Position numbers and translations under genes: made by a program
Notes under the pieces: model-generated
What the model was told of the DNA's origin: nothing
The model's input: only the letters and a program-made list of their open reading frames with translations
Databases searched by the model: none
NCBI RefSeq assembly: GCF_016920785.2
Contig: NW_024609846.1
Location: 113,698,831-113,762,830 of the forward strand
Direction: 5' to 3'
DNA: 64,000 bases
DNA from: Ixodes scapularis
Lineage: Eukaryota > Arthropoda > Arachnida > Ixodida > Ixodidae
Shown: in pieces, positions 45,346 to 54,780 of the stretch
How the letters are laid out: each line of letters starts with the position of its first letter
Position numbering within the stretch: the stretch's first letter is position 1

Positions 45346-45365
45346 TGGTGGAGGTGCTGGGTACC
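45346..45365 (+). promoter_or_regulatory. Primer binding site
   Basis: TGGTGGAGGTGCTGGGTACC follows the LTR after three bases. It is almost the same as in the minus-strand gypsy element. Confidence 0.7.
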
Positions 45366-45534
45366 GCATGTTCGTGCAGCGCAGCCCTCCGAGTTCCCGC
45401 AGTACAAGTCCGAATCCACGCTCCCGAGGACCCAACGAAGACCAGATCGAGACTCGATCAAGACTCGATCAAGTCGCCGCACCCAAGGGCTAAACCCGGA
45501 ATACGGACTTCTACCACCCAGGACCAGGCAGCCG

Positions 45535-46668
45535 ATGATGGCCAACCAGTCGCAGACCCCCGCCGCTCCTGCCGTCGTCTACCTACCCGTCGCTCCTCGG
45601 ACACCGGCTCCGTTCCACGGCGAACTCCACGAAGACGTTGAAGATTGGATCGACCAATTCGAACGCGTCGCCCGCCACAATAGCTGGACCAACGAGCAAC
45701 GGCTGCAAAACGTGTATTTCTCGCTCGAGGGGACTGCCAGAAGCTGGTACGAAAATCACGAGTCTTCATTGACATCCTGGGACATTTTCAAGAGCCAGCT
45801 GAAGGCGACATTTGTCAACCAGCACCGCCGAGAGAGAGCCGAAGACTTACTTCGTACCAGGACTCAAGGCCCCAACGAGAGCATTACCGGCTTCGTGGAG
45901 GATGTTCTCCGCCTAAGCGCCCGCGCCGATCCTCAGGCTACCGAGGAGAAGAAGCTGCACCACCTGATGAGGGGTGTGAAAAGCGAGATTTTCGGCGGTC
46001 TCATCCGGAATCCCCCAACAACAGTCGACGAGTTCATCACGGAGGCGACAAATATGGAACGGGCCTTGCTAGCCCGCGCCAGACACTACCAACGACACCC
46101 TGGCGTAACTACTCTAGCGACATCTGGATCCGACCTGGGCACCACCCTCCCCGGCATCCGTGCCCTTATCCGTGAAGCCATCCAGGAGGAGTTGAAGAAG
46201 TTGCTACCTGCTGCCACAAGCCTGGCTACGCCCTCAGTCGCCGAGATTGTCCGGGAAGAACTTCAGCAGGCGCTGCAGCCAGAAGTTCTCGCCAGCGCCG
46301 CTCCTGAACCACCGAAGCTGAGCTACGCCGCAGCTACCCGACGACCACCACCCCCTGCTCACCCGTATACGGCGCCACCTCGACGTGAACCTCTAGCGCC
46401 GCAGTATTCACGAAGCCATGAAGATCGGGCGTACGTCCGCCCAGAACAAGCTGCTCCACGAAAGACCGACGTGTGGAGGACGGCCGATCGACGCCCGTTG
46501 TGCTACCACTGCGGGGAGGCCGACCATATCTACCGTCGTTGTCCCTCGGCAAATGGGCCTGCGTGGGTTCCACCCGAACGACCCACGCCCGGGGTACGGC
46601 GAACGCCCTCACGACATCGAGGAGTACCTCCGACGTTCGCCCTCCCCAGTGTCGTCTCTCCGCCGTGA
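45535..46668 (+). CDS. gag: Ty3/gypsy gag, frame broken after the zinc knuckle
   Basis: The frame is open from 45310, inside the LTR, but the Met at 45535 (MANQSQTPAAP region) starts where gag-like residues begin. The core reads VEDWIDQFERVARHNSW, SLEGTARSWYENHES and MRGVKSEIFGGLIRNPPTT. A Pro/Ala-rich linker leads to the zinc knuckle CYHCGEADHIYRRC (46501-46542). Just after it the residues stop making sense and end at 46668, while a Ser-Arg-Pro-rich tail (RRSPSPVSSLRREARSPSPR) is open one frame over until 46759. I infer a one-base gain or two-base loss near 46540-46555. Confidence 0.85.
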   Translation: MMANQSQTPAAPAVVYLPVAPRTPAPFHGELHEDVEDWIDQFERVARHNSWTNEQRLQNVYFSLEGTARSWYENHESSLTSWDIFKSQLKATFVNQHRRERAEDLLRTRTQGPNESITGFVEDVLRLSARADPQATEEKKLHHLMRGVKSEIFGGLIRNPPTTVDEFITEATNMERALLARARHYQRHPGVTTLATSGSDLGTTLPGIRALIREAIQEELKKLLPAATSLATPSVAEIVREELQQALQPEVLASAAPEPPKLSYAAATRRPPPPAHPYTAPPRREPLAPQYSRSHEDRAYVRPEQAAPRKTDVWRTADRRPLCYHCGEADHIYRRCPSANGPAWVPPERPTPGVRRTPSRHRGVPPTFALPSVVSPP

Positions 46669-46759
46669 AGCCCGCTCCCCATCGCCACGACGTTCAGCCT
46701 CCCCAGCGCCACGATCCCGCCGAGAGAGCCTGTCTCCCCTGCGTCGTCGGGAAAACTGA
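46546..46759 (+). pseudogene. Displaced RS-rich C-terminal tail of gag
   Basis: GLRGFHPNDPRPGYGERPHD and then repeated SPSP/RRES-like motifs, ending ...LSPLRRREN at TGA. It lies in the frame +1 to the zinc knuckle. It looks like the natural end of gag, from which pol would be entered by a -1 shift. The bases before the stop (CGG GAA AAC) do not give a perfect slippery heptamer. Confidence 0.6.
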
Positions 46760-49700
46760 GTGCGGCAACGCCTGGAGGTGACGTTGCCGAAAACGACGGA
46801 AGCAAACAGCCTCCAAAAACGCCGGAGCGCTCCCACTCTCTCGACGCCCCGCATTGCACCGACGCGCCTGCAACGGTGTCCAACAACCTAAACGTTGTTA
46901 TCGATGGCCAAAACGGATCGGCACTCGTTGACACCGGGGCAGACTACTCAGTATTGAGTGGGAGGCTCTCTCGCCACCTTCGAAAAGTCACGACGCCGTG
47001 GGATGGACCGCAGATACGAACCGCCGGAGGACACCTCATCACGCCTGTCGAAAGGTGCACCGCTCGCGTCGAAATTCACGGCGAGACGTGTCCTGTGAAA
47101 TTCGTCATTCTACAAGACTGTTCCAGAGACGTCATTCTCGGCATGGACTTTTTGTGTGAATACGGCGCCGTCATCGACCTTGGAGAAAACAGATTGACGC
47201 TGCGGACACCTGTTCCGCCTTCAGAGAAACTCCAAACTGCGTCAGCCGCCGTCCGAGTCGCTGCCGACCACGTGAATCTGGCGCCGCGATCAAGTGTTGT
47301 CGTACCTGTCGTGACCGATGCAGCTACCCGTAGCGAAGTTCTTCTGGAAGGTAACCTCCAGTTGCTCCTGGGAAGAGGAATAGGCGTCGCACGAGGAGTA
47401 GCTGAACTTCAGGATGGCCGCACTGTGGTCCTCGTGACGAACTTCCGGAATGAAACGCAACACCTCACAAAAGGTGCAGCCGTTGGCCACGTCGAGGATC
47501 TCCGAAACTCCGCCGAAATCGCCGCCATTACTGATGAATCCTCGCCACCTCAGCAAGACGGTACGTCGCCAGCGCAACTCGACATCGACCCTAAGCTTCC
47601 GGACCCGAAACGACGGCAGCTGATTAACCTCCTCGCCGAATACCGTGACTGCTTTGCGACGTCGTCGAAGGTACGCCAAACAGCCGTTGCGAAGCACCGC
47701 ATCATTACCGAGGACGACGCGCGCCCTGTGCATCGATCACCGTACAGAGTCTCCGTTAAAGAAAGGGAGGTGATCCAGGAGCAAGTTCAAGAGATGCTGA
47801 ACGACGACATAATCCAACCATCAAGCAGTCCGTGGGCCTCTCCAGTCGTACAGGTTAAGAAGAAGGACGGAACGCTTCGGTTCTGCGTGGACTACCGGCA
47901 GCTGAACGCGGTGACGAAGAAAGACGTCTACCCACTCCCCCGAATCGACGACACGTTAGACCGGCTGCGCCACTCTCGATATTTCTCATCGATGGACCTG
48001 AAGAGCGGCTACTGGCAGATCGAAGTCGACGAACGGGACCGAGAGAAGACAGCTTTCGTCACGCCGGATGGGCTGTACGAGTTCAAGGTAATGCCCTTCG
48101 GACTATGTACGGCGCCAGCAACTTTCCAGCGTGTTATGGACACCGTACTGGCAGGACTGAAGTGGCAGAGCTGTCTGGTCTACCTCGATGACGTCGTGGT
48201 GTTTTCCAGCGACTTCGACGAGCACTTGCGACGACTCCGAGCTGTTCTTCAAGCCATACGGACCGCTGGACTCACCCTCAAGCCGTCAAAGTGTCGGTTC
48301 GCCTATGACGAACTGAAGTTTCTAGGTCACGTGGTTAGCAACGAAGGCGTACGCCCAGACCCTGAGAAGACTCGCGCCGTCGCGTCATTTCCAGTGCCGA
48401 CAGACAAAAAGGCCGTGCGAAGATTTTTTGGACTTTGCGCCTACTATCGTCGCTTCGTTCGGGATTTCGCACGGATTTCCGCACCGCTCACAAACCTCAC
48501 GAAGGACGCCGAGAGGTTCGAATGGGCCGAGAAACAACAGCGGGCATTCGACGAGCTGAAGCGACGACTCCAGACGCCTCCGGTTCTTGGACATTTCGAT
48601 CAGGATGCGGACACCGAGATTCACACTGACGCAAGTAACGCAGGACTTGGCGCGGTACTAGTTCAAGTACAAGAAGGCACCGAACGAGTCATCGCCTACG
48701 CAGGTCGTACACTGTCCAAGGCAGAAAGAAATTACTCCACGACTGAGAAAGAATGCCTTGCGGCCGTCTGGGCAATCACGAAGTTTCGTCCGTACTTGTA
48801 CGGAAGCCCGTTCCGCGTAGTCACGGACCACCACTCGCTCTGCTGGCTTGCGAACCTCAAGGACCCGTCAGGACGCCTCGCTCGGTGGAGCCTCCGGCTA
48901 CAAGAGTTCAACATGACTGTGGTTTACAAGTCAGGACACAAGCACAGCGACGCTGACTGCCTGTCCAGGGCCCCTGTCGAAACACCTTCCGGCAGCAGCG
49001 ACGACGATGATGACGAGTGCTTTCTAGGGGCAGTGAACACCGATGACATGGCACGACGTCAACGAGACGATCCGGAGCTGCGAGCCTTAATCGAGCACCT
49101 GGAAGGGCGCGGCGGTACCGTACCCCGTGTTTTCTCACGAGCCGTGCCGACCTTCACCATTCGACAAGGTGTACTCTACAAAGAGAACTTCGGGAACAAC
49201 AACTCGCCGTGGCTGCTGGTAATCCCGACCGACCTTCGAGGGGAGATCTTTCAAGCATGTCACGACGACCCGACGTCCGGACACCTTGGATACAGCCGGA
49301 CACTGGCCCGTATTCGTGAAAAGTATTACTGGCCCAAGCTCCCCAAGACCGTCCACCTGTACACACGATCATGCCACGAGTGCCAGCGACGCAAGAAACC
49401 TCCGACGAGGCCGGCCGGACTCCTGCAGCCTATTTCTCCTCCAACTGCACCCTTCCAGCAGATCGGAATGGATCTACTTGGTCCTTTTCCGCCTTCGACG
49501 TCGGGGAACCGCTGGATCATCGTCGCCACAGATTATCTCACGCGGTACGCCGAAACGAAAGCTCTTCCTTCGGGGACTGCTGTGGAAGTTGCCAAGTTTT
49601 TCATTGAGTCCATCGTCCTCCGGCACGGCGCTCCAGAAGTTCTGATTACAGATCGCGGATCATCGTTCATGGCACAACTGACCCAAGAAATCTTCCGACT

Positions 49701-50310
49701 CAGTCACACCAGCCATCGTCGTACAACTGCGTACCACCCGCAGACCAACGGGCTGACGGAGCGACTCAACAAGACAATCGCCGATATGATCTCTATGTAC
49801 GTCGACGTAGAACACAAGACGTGGGACGAGGTGCTGCCCTACGTCACGTTCGCCTACAATACGGCGGTTCAAGAGACCACTAGATTCACCCCTTTCCAGC
49901 TGGTACATGGTCGGAAGGTAACGACCATGCTGGACGCCATGCTGCCCCATGAGCCATCTGACAACGAGAGCGACGACGCCCAGGCGGTTGCTCAACGCGC
50001 CGAAGAAGTTCGCCAGCTCGCCCGACTCCTGATTCAAGACCAGCAACGCGTCGACGCCGGCCGCTACAACCTTCGTCGCAGGGACGTCCACTTCCAGCCC
50101 GGAGATAGGGTGTGGGTATGGACGCCCATCCGTCGCCGCGGCCTCAGTGAGAAACTGCTCAAACGGTACTTTGGACCATACAAGGTACTTCGTCGCCTCG
50201 GCGAGCTGAACTACGAGGTGATGCCCGACGGAACACAAACATCGTCACGCCGCCCACCACGACCTGAGGTCGTCCACGTCGTGCGCCTGAAGCCGTACTA
50301 CGCTCGATAG
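46669..50310 (+). CDS. pol: Ty3/gypsy pol: protease, RT, RNase H, integrase
   Basis: The frame is open from 46669; its first Met is at 46876 (1,144 codons from there), and expression by frameshift from gag is likely. Numbering from that Met: protease ALVDTGADYSVL (D19), RT FCVDYRQLNAVTKKD and VYLDDVVVFS (YLDD 436-439), RNase H EIHTDASNAGLGAVL, integrase finger CHDDPTSGHLG to CHEC, and the triad D866, D926, E962 with 35 residues between the last two. A GPY motif (YFGPYKVLRRLG) follows. No stop or missing catalytic residue seen. Related to but clearly different from the minus-strand element. Confidence 0.95.
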   Translation, partial: SPLPIATTFSLPSATIPPREPVSPASSGKLSAATPGGDVAENDGSKQPPKTPERSHSLDAPHCTDAPATVSNNLNVVIDGQNGSALVDTGADYSVLSGRLSRHLRKVTTPWDGPQIRTAGGHLITPVERCTARVEIHGETCPVKFVILQDCSRDVILGMDFLCEYGAVIDLGENRLTLRTPVPPSEKLQTASAAVRVAADHVNLAPRSSVVVPVVTDAATRSEVLLEGNLQLLLGRGIGVARGVAELQDGRTVVLVTNFRNETQHLTKGAAVGHVEDLRNSAEIAAITDESSPPQQDGTSPAQLDIDPKLPDPKRRQLINLLAEYRDCFATSSKVRQTAVAKHRIITEDDARPVHRSPYRVSVKEREVIQEQVQEMLNDDIIQPSSSPWASPVVQVKKKDGTLRFCVDYRQLNAVTKKDVYPLPRIDDTLDRLRHSRYFSSMDLKSGYWQIEVDERDREKTAFVTPDGLYEFKVMPFGLCTAPATFQRVMDTVLAGLKWQSCLVYLDDVVVFSSDFDEHLRRLRAVLQAIRTAGLTLKPSKCRFAYDELKFLGHVVSNEGVRPDPEKTRAVASFPVPTDKKAVRRFFGLCAYYRRFVRDFARISAPLTNLTKDAERFEWAEKQQRAFDELKRRLQTPPVLGHFDQDADTEIHTDASNAGLGAVLVQVQEGTERVIAYAGRTLSKAERNYSTTEKECLAAVWAITKFRPYLYGSPFRVVTDHHSLCWLANLKDPSGRLARWSLRLQEFNMTVVYKSGHKHSDADCLSRAPVETPSGSSDDDDDECFLGAVNTDDMARRQRDDPELRALIEHLEGRGGTVPRVFSRAVPTFTIRQGVLYKENFGNNNSPWLLVIPTDLRGEIFQACHDDPTSGHLGYSRTLARIREKYYWPKLPKTVHLYTRSCHECQRRKKPPTRPAGLLQPISPPTAPFQQIGMDLLGPFPPSTSGNRWIIVATDYLTRYAETKALPSGTAVEVAKFFIESIVLRHGAPEVLITDRGSSFMAQLTQEIFRLSHTSHRRTTAYHPQTNGLTERLNKTIADMISMYVDVEHKTWDEVLPYVTFAYNTAVQETTRFTPFQLVHGRKVTTMLDAMLPHEPSDNESDDAQAVAQRAEEVRQLARLLIQDQQRVDAGRYNLRRRDVHFQPGDRVWVWTPIRRRGLSEKLLKRYFGPYKVLRRLGELNYEVMPDGTQTSSRRPPRPEVVHVVRLKPYYAR

Positions 50311-50404
50311 GACTGTGGACCTTTTGTGCTCCAAAAGACTCTTTAGTTTATCGTTCTTTTTTATTTTGATTTGTTCTACACTGCATCGGGGCGATGCACT
50401 TCTA

Positions 50405-50417
50405 AAGGGGGGAGTAA
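50405..50417 (+). promoter_or_regulatory. Polypurine tract
   Basis: AAGGGGGGAGTAA immediately before the 3' LTR. Confidence 0.8.
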
Positions 50418-50806
50418 TGCCGCGCGCAAGGCTGAGAAAGCAACGCTCGGTCACGGTCCTCCAGAAAGTTCCCGTTTATTCATGTACCGCACGTAACTTC
50501 TATCATTTATCCCTGCTTTTGTTTTCTAGAAAGTGCGTGTTCATTCTCGCCCCGATCACGCGACGCTCGAACCGCTTTCGCCGAATCTTCGAGATAGCGG
50601 CGCACTCTAGATAAGAGGCCGCCCGCGACCTTGTCGAGTCAGTCTCGCCCTAGCTCTCGATTCTGCTGACACGCCGACTTCGACGCCCGCGACGCTCTGC
50701 TTTCTTCTGTTTTGCTTCTTTATTTTTGGCACAAGTTCGCCACATGAAACGTTTATTTATTTCTGTTTATTTCTTGTTTATTGGTCACGACTCACCACCC
50801 GTGACA
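50418..50806 (+). repeat. 3' LTR
   Basis: Same ends as the 5' LTR, with T for G in CCTAGCTCTCG, G for T in CACATGAAACG, and 10 extra bases near 50762-50772. Confidence 0.95.
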
Positions 50807-50810
50807 ATAT

Positions 50811-51463
50811 AAAGGAGGTATTGATAACTTCCTTTTACAGATAACTTTATTTACATTATTTACACAGTTCATGGCACACAGCTAGAACTCTCTGTTGCAT
50901 GTTTACCGATGGACAGAGGAACGCACGCGACTGATCCGTTTCCCACCCCAACCCGGACAACTATTTTTGGAGATGATTGAGGACCCTACGCGGATTATCT
51001 CTGGGGGGGGGGGAGAACAATTGTCATTGTTCGCAAAATTGCGTCGAGGCCGTTCCACCAGGGGCCTTAGTTCGACCAGGACCAAAAAATTATTTAAGTT
51101 GGTCCTGGTTCGACCTACTTCCCCTCCTTCGTTTCCCGAGAATGTCGAGCAGAAGAGCTCGAATGGCAGGCACTTAACAGCCCTATTTCTCACAGTGGAA
51201 GATAACACAGAGAGGGTATGCAGGATGCCTCAGAAAAAGTACGCGGAAACTTTCAAGAGGGGCCAGAAAACGTCGAATGCAAAACCGCAAAACATAGGTA
51301 GAGAATCGCGCTGAGCGGGTTTTCACAGTTCATGAGAGTGGCAGAAAATGTCTAGCTGATAGCGGGCGCGAGAGTCGCACCAGCCGCATTAGCATCAGCA
51401 ACATAGCGGCGGCCGAAGAGCGTTTTAGAGCGCAGCTCTTAGGGGCCCGTTCCCGGCTTGAGC
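50811..51463. other. Gene-less interior of hAT-like element B
   Basis: Unique-looking sequence with a G-run at 51003-51012. The 139-codon frame at 50895-51314 has no motif I recognise. Confidence 0.4.
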
Positions 51464-51516
51464 GGCGTCGCCGTCGGCGTCGGCGTCGCCGTCGCCGTCG
51501 CCGTCGGCGTCGGCGT
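51464..51516. repeat. GTCGCC/GTCGGC microsatellite
   Basis: Triplet-based repeat (GTCGCC and GTCGGC mixed), directly before the CACGTG satellite. Confidence 0.85.
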
Positions 51517-51519
51517 AAC

Positions 51520-51990
51520 CAAGGTCATCCCAAGGTCACGTGACCCCCAAGGTCACGTGACCCCTCCCAAGGTCATCTCAAGGTCACGTGACCCCCTGAA
51601 GGTCACGTGACCCCTCGAGGTCACGTGACCCCTTCCAAGGTCATCTCAAGGTCACGTGACCCCAAGATGACCCCACGTGGCCCTTTGAAGGTCACGTGAC
51701 CCCAAGTCACGTGACCCCTCTGAGGTCACGTGGTCGCCTCCCCAAGGTCACGTGACCCCCAAGGTCACGTGACCCCTTCCAAGGTCATCTCAAGGTCACG
51801 TGACCCCACGTGACCCCCAGGTCACGTGACCCCTCTGAGGTCACGTGACCCCCCGAGGTCACGTGACCCCTCCAGGTCACGTGACCCCAAGGTCACGTGG
51901 GGGTCACCTTTGGGGTCACGTGGCCTTGAGGTCAGCCCCAGGTCACGCCTCCCCGAGGTCACGTGACCCCCTCTCCGAAGTCACGTGACA
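51520..51990. repeat. CACGTG satellite of GGTCACGTGACC units
   Basis: By eye I count about 22 CACGTG hexamers in 470 bases, about 15 of them within the 12-bp palindrome GGTCACGTGACC. Spacers are short and C-rich, and AAGGTCATCTC recurs between blocks. Spacing is irregular (about 10-32 bases). It lies inside hAT-like element B. Confidence 0.9.
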
Positions 51991-52398
51991 CCCCCCCCCC
52001 CCGGAGCATATTAAAGAATGAGGGGAGGAGGAGGAGAAGGGGGAGGGGTCTACCCTCCCCTCAGTACCCTTCACTCCTCCTCCTCAAGAGCTGCGCTCCA
52101 ATTCGGCGTTACAGGGATTTGTAAACGGCTTTCACTTTTTTTTGGAAAGGTGTAGAGGAAAAAGAAAATGTAAAATAAAAAGAAAAGCGCTCTTGTGTAT
52201 TGTGGACAAAAAAATATGCCTGGTGTGGAAAAGTGATTAGGTATTTTAATTACAATTACCGTCGCTGGAGTAATTCATTACATTACTAAATTACCTGCTA
52301 CAAAAAGTAATGAATTACATTACTAATTACTGGAACAAGTAATTAAATTACAGTAATTTCATTACAGTAATTACATTACTGCCAGCTCTGCCGTACAG

Positions 52399-53786
52399 CA
52401 GAGATGGCAAAATTACTTTTAAAAAGTAATTAAATTACATTACTAATTACTTTTCTAAAAACTGCAACAAATTAATTAAATTACATTACAAATTATCGCA
52501 TACTAAAAATAATGACATTACATTACAATTACTTCCCAAAAGTAATGCAATTACTTTGAAATTACTTTGACATTACTTTTGAATACCTTGAGGCCGTATA
52601 TTGTGCTCATTTTATTTACCGTATACACCAACACAGTGTTTACAAAACAAGCCCTCGTTTGCTCACACAGCCAGGGTCCAGCAACCGATCCGGCAGAAGC
52701 GAGGCGTTGCGCGTGCGCAGTACCGACAGCAGCGCCACCGCAGTGATGTCACGTTTAAAGGACACATGCAAAGGAAAAAAACATTTTTTGTAAACGGCTT
52801 AGATGGAAAAAGGACGCCATAAAACGATTTTACAACGAAGAAAAAAAATTTTTAGAGCTATATTTACGGCGCAAAACTAATTTGTAGTTGGCGCCCGCGG
52901 GCACCGCGGAAAAGTGGTCTGTATTTATCACGTGACTGGTCTTTATTTATCACGTGGTGCTTGCGCTCTTTCGGAAGCTTCCTATGGCCTCTAAAAGTAA
53001 CTTATTCATCTTTGTCTGAAGTATAACAAAAAACCAAGACGAATAAGTAACTTTTAGAGCCCAAAGGAAACTCCTGAAAAAGCGCAAGCAGACGTGATAG
53101 ACCTGTGCGCCGGTCAGACGACGGCGGCGGCGCCCCGAAGCAGACGAACTTGTGCGGCGGCGGCGACGGCGGCGTGGAGAAACGCGTTGAAGCGGCGTTC
53201 GCACAACGCTCAGCGTGCGGCGGCGACGCAGCGCGGCGGCGCGCGGGCCTACCACGTGACCAGCGGCGGCTCCCGCGAGCGCCAACTACAAATTCGTATA
53301 GCGCCGTAAATATAGCTCTAAAAATTTTGTTTCTTCGTTGTAAAATCGTTTTATGACATCCTTTTTCCATCTAAGCTGTCTAAAAAAAATTTTTTTTTTT
53401 CCTTTGCATGTGTCCTTTAAGGGCCGAGTTGGTCTATATTTACCAAAACTCAAACCTTCCTGTTTACACCGCAATAAGCTTATGTGCCTCAAAGTGAACC
53501 ATACTGAACGATGGTTTTGCTGGAGCACACGATGCTCTTTCACAACGTTTTGCCATGCAAAACAAGGTTTCTCGTCTTTCTTAAAGCTTGCAAACGAATT
53601 TTCTCATTTAGGACAACAGTAATTTCAAAAGTAATGAGTAATTTTCTCGAAATTACTGCCTGAAAGTAATTCATTACATTACTAAATTACTAGCCCGGAG
53701 AAGTAATTCATTACATCACTCATTACTCCAAAAAGTAATTTAATTACTGTAATTTCATTACAGTAATGTCATTACCGCCATCTCTG
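52399..53786. mobile_element. hAT-like element C, in tandem with B
   Basis: CAGAGATGGCAAAATTAC on the left and CAGAGATGGCGGTAATGAC inverted on the right. CCGTACAG flanks it at 52391-52398 (shared with B) and 53787-53794. The subterminal regions are rich in GTAATTAAATTACATTAC. A TTAA-type MITE is nested inside. No transposase. Confidence 0.8.
52759..53416. mobile_element. TTAA-flanked MITE, AGGACACATGC end, inside element C
   Basis: Inverted arms of about 140 bp begin AGGACACATGCAAAGGAAA and contain GTTGTAAAATCGTTTTAT-like blocks. TTAA at 52755-52758 and 53417-53420. Within it, 52969-53013 and 53040-53090 form a further inverted repeat (CTCTAAAAGTAACTTATTC), and 53100-53280 is GC-rich. Confidence 0.8.
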
Positions 53787-53978
53787 CCGTACAGGCAATT
53801 GGTTTTCGCCGGCGCCGGGGTGCGATGAAAGCCGGTCGCCTGTATACGGTGAAAACCGATCGCGCGCGAGATGGATCCACACGCTTCGGAATTTCTTATT
53901 GTTCGGAAACCCGTGGGTCGGCGTCTCGCATTTCGGCACGCTGTAGCGGCAGCCCTCTGTCGCGCAATAGCGCGGCAT
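53772..53978 (-). pseudogene. THAP-like zinc finger fragment
   Basis: From a Met at 53978 the frame reads MPRYCATEGCRYSVP, then THGFPNNKKFRSVWIHLARD. MPxxCxxxxC, an FP pair and a Trp at this spacing are typical of the DNA-binding THAP domain. Where C-x2-H-F is expected, the sequence reads RLSSHPG, so the third Cys is lost. The frame then runs into the target site of hAT-like element C and ends. It could be a host gene remnant or part of a THAP-bearing transposase. Confidence 0.5.
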
Positions 53979-54452
53979 CCTGCACGCGTACGTGATGAAT
54001 AAACACAGAAACAACTCGGCGGTACCAAAACAACCGTTCACCGCGCGAAGCAGCGCAATTGCGTCATTGTGTTCACGGCTGGGGCATCTATATGAGTACA
54101 GTGCACCGACGAGGGTGGCGCCACTGCGAGAGTAGAGACACGTCACGATCCACCAACAAAGTTTCGACCCCCCGATTACAAGGTGCAAAAGGGAAATAGT
54201 TTTATTCGTTTTAAAATTACTTTTCCTTCGTTTTTAACCAAGAGGCTGATCCTGCTCATGTGCTAACGCGACGTGGTATATACCTAAGCAACAAAATGAG
54301 GCCAAGGATGGCCGTTTTAATACTAAATTTTAACATTTGATCCCGTCATATCTCAATGGCATCGCGTGTGCTTCTTTTTTTTGTTAAGAACAATTTTGTT
54401 GATATTAAGCAAAAATTCGTTAACGACAGTTATCACTGCTTACATATAAGAA

Positions 54453-54780
54453 TGCGAAAGCATTCCTACACGCATCGCATTCCTACATGCAGCGCGCCAC
54501 GTCTTCCTTTTTCCACACGGCGCTCCGGCGGTGACATCAGGCTCCCCCACTGCGCAGACTCGGCGCCCCCTCCGGCTCCACGGAATTTCGTGACCATGCA
54601 TCTGCTCTGCTGTGCTTTTCTTTGTGTTTTATTTCTGAGGCGCGTCCGCTTTGACCTTGAGCGGCTTCTGTGACGAAACATCTGATTTGACGCTTCGCAG
54701 CCAATCGGAATTTATTGCTCGTTTCGCTGCTACAGACAACGCCCGCTTCGCTCCATGGGACTCACGACAGGTGTTTGAAC
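54453..54780 (-). repeat. Dispersed repeat, inverted relative of 32480-32746
   Basis: Starts with the GAATGCGAAAGCATTCCTAC hairpin word and shares further blocks with the plus-strand copy. 54850-55000 adds GGCTAAAT- and GGTCACGTGG-like motifs that recall the 57-bp minisatellite and the CACGTG satellite. Confidence 0.6.

Larger units (their letters stand above)
44964..50806 (+). mobile_element. Nearly intact Ty3/gypsy LTR retrotransposon
   Basis: LTRs of 379 and 389 bp with TG...CA ends, target duplication ATAT (44960-44963 and 50807-50810), primer site, gag, pol and polypurine tract. It lies inside hAT-like element B. Pol is intact; gag has a frame break near its zinc knuckle. Confidence 0.95.
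44775..52390. mobile_element. hAT-like element B, holding a gypsy element and a satellite
   Basis: The ends are CAGAGCTGGCCAAATTAC and, inverted, CAGAGCTGGCAGTAATG. The 8-bp target CCGTACAG flanks it at 44767-44774 and 52391-52398. AATTACATTAC-type words fill the subterminal zones. Without the LTR element it is about 1.77 kb. An 8-bp duplication with CAGNG ends indicates hAT. No transposase. Confidence 0.8.

Noticed and set aside
50895..51314. 139-codon frame inside hAT-like element B as a transposase piece
   Set aside because: No hAT transposase motif (dimerisation region or zinc finger) can be seen.
51520..51990. CRISPR-like array
   Set aside because: The units are short palindromes with irregular, repeated spacers, in a eukaryotic sequence.
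53978..54188. N-terminal extension of the THAP-like frame
   Set aside because: Residues before the Met at 53978 resemble nothing, and THAP domains normally start at or near the initiator Met.
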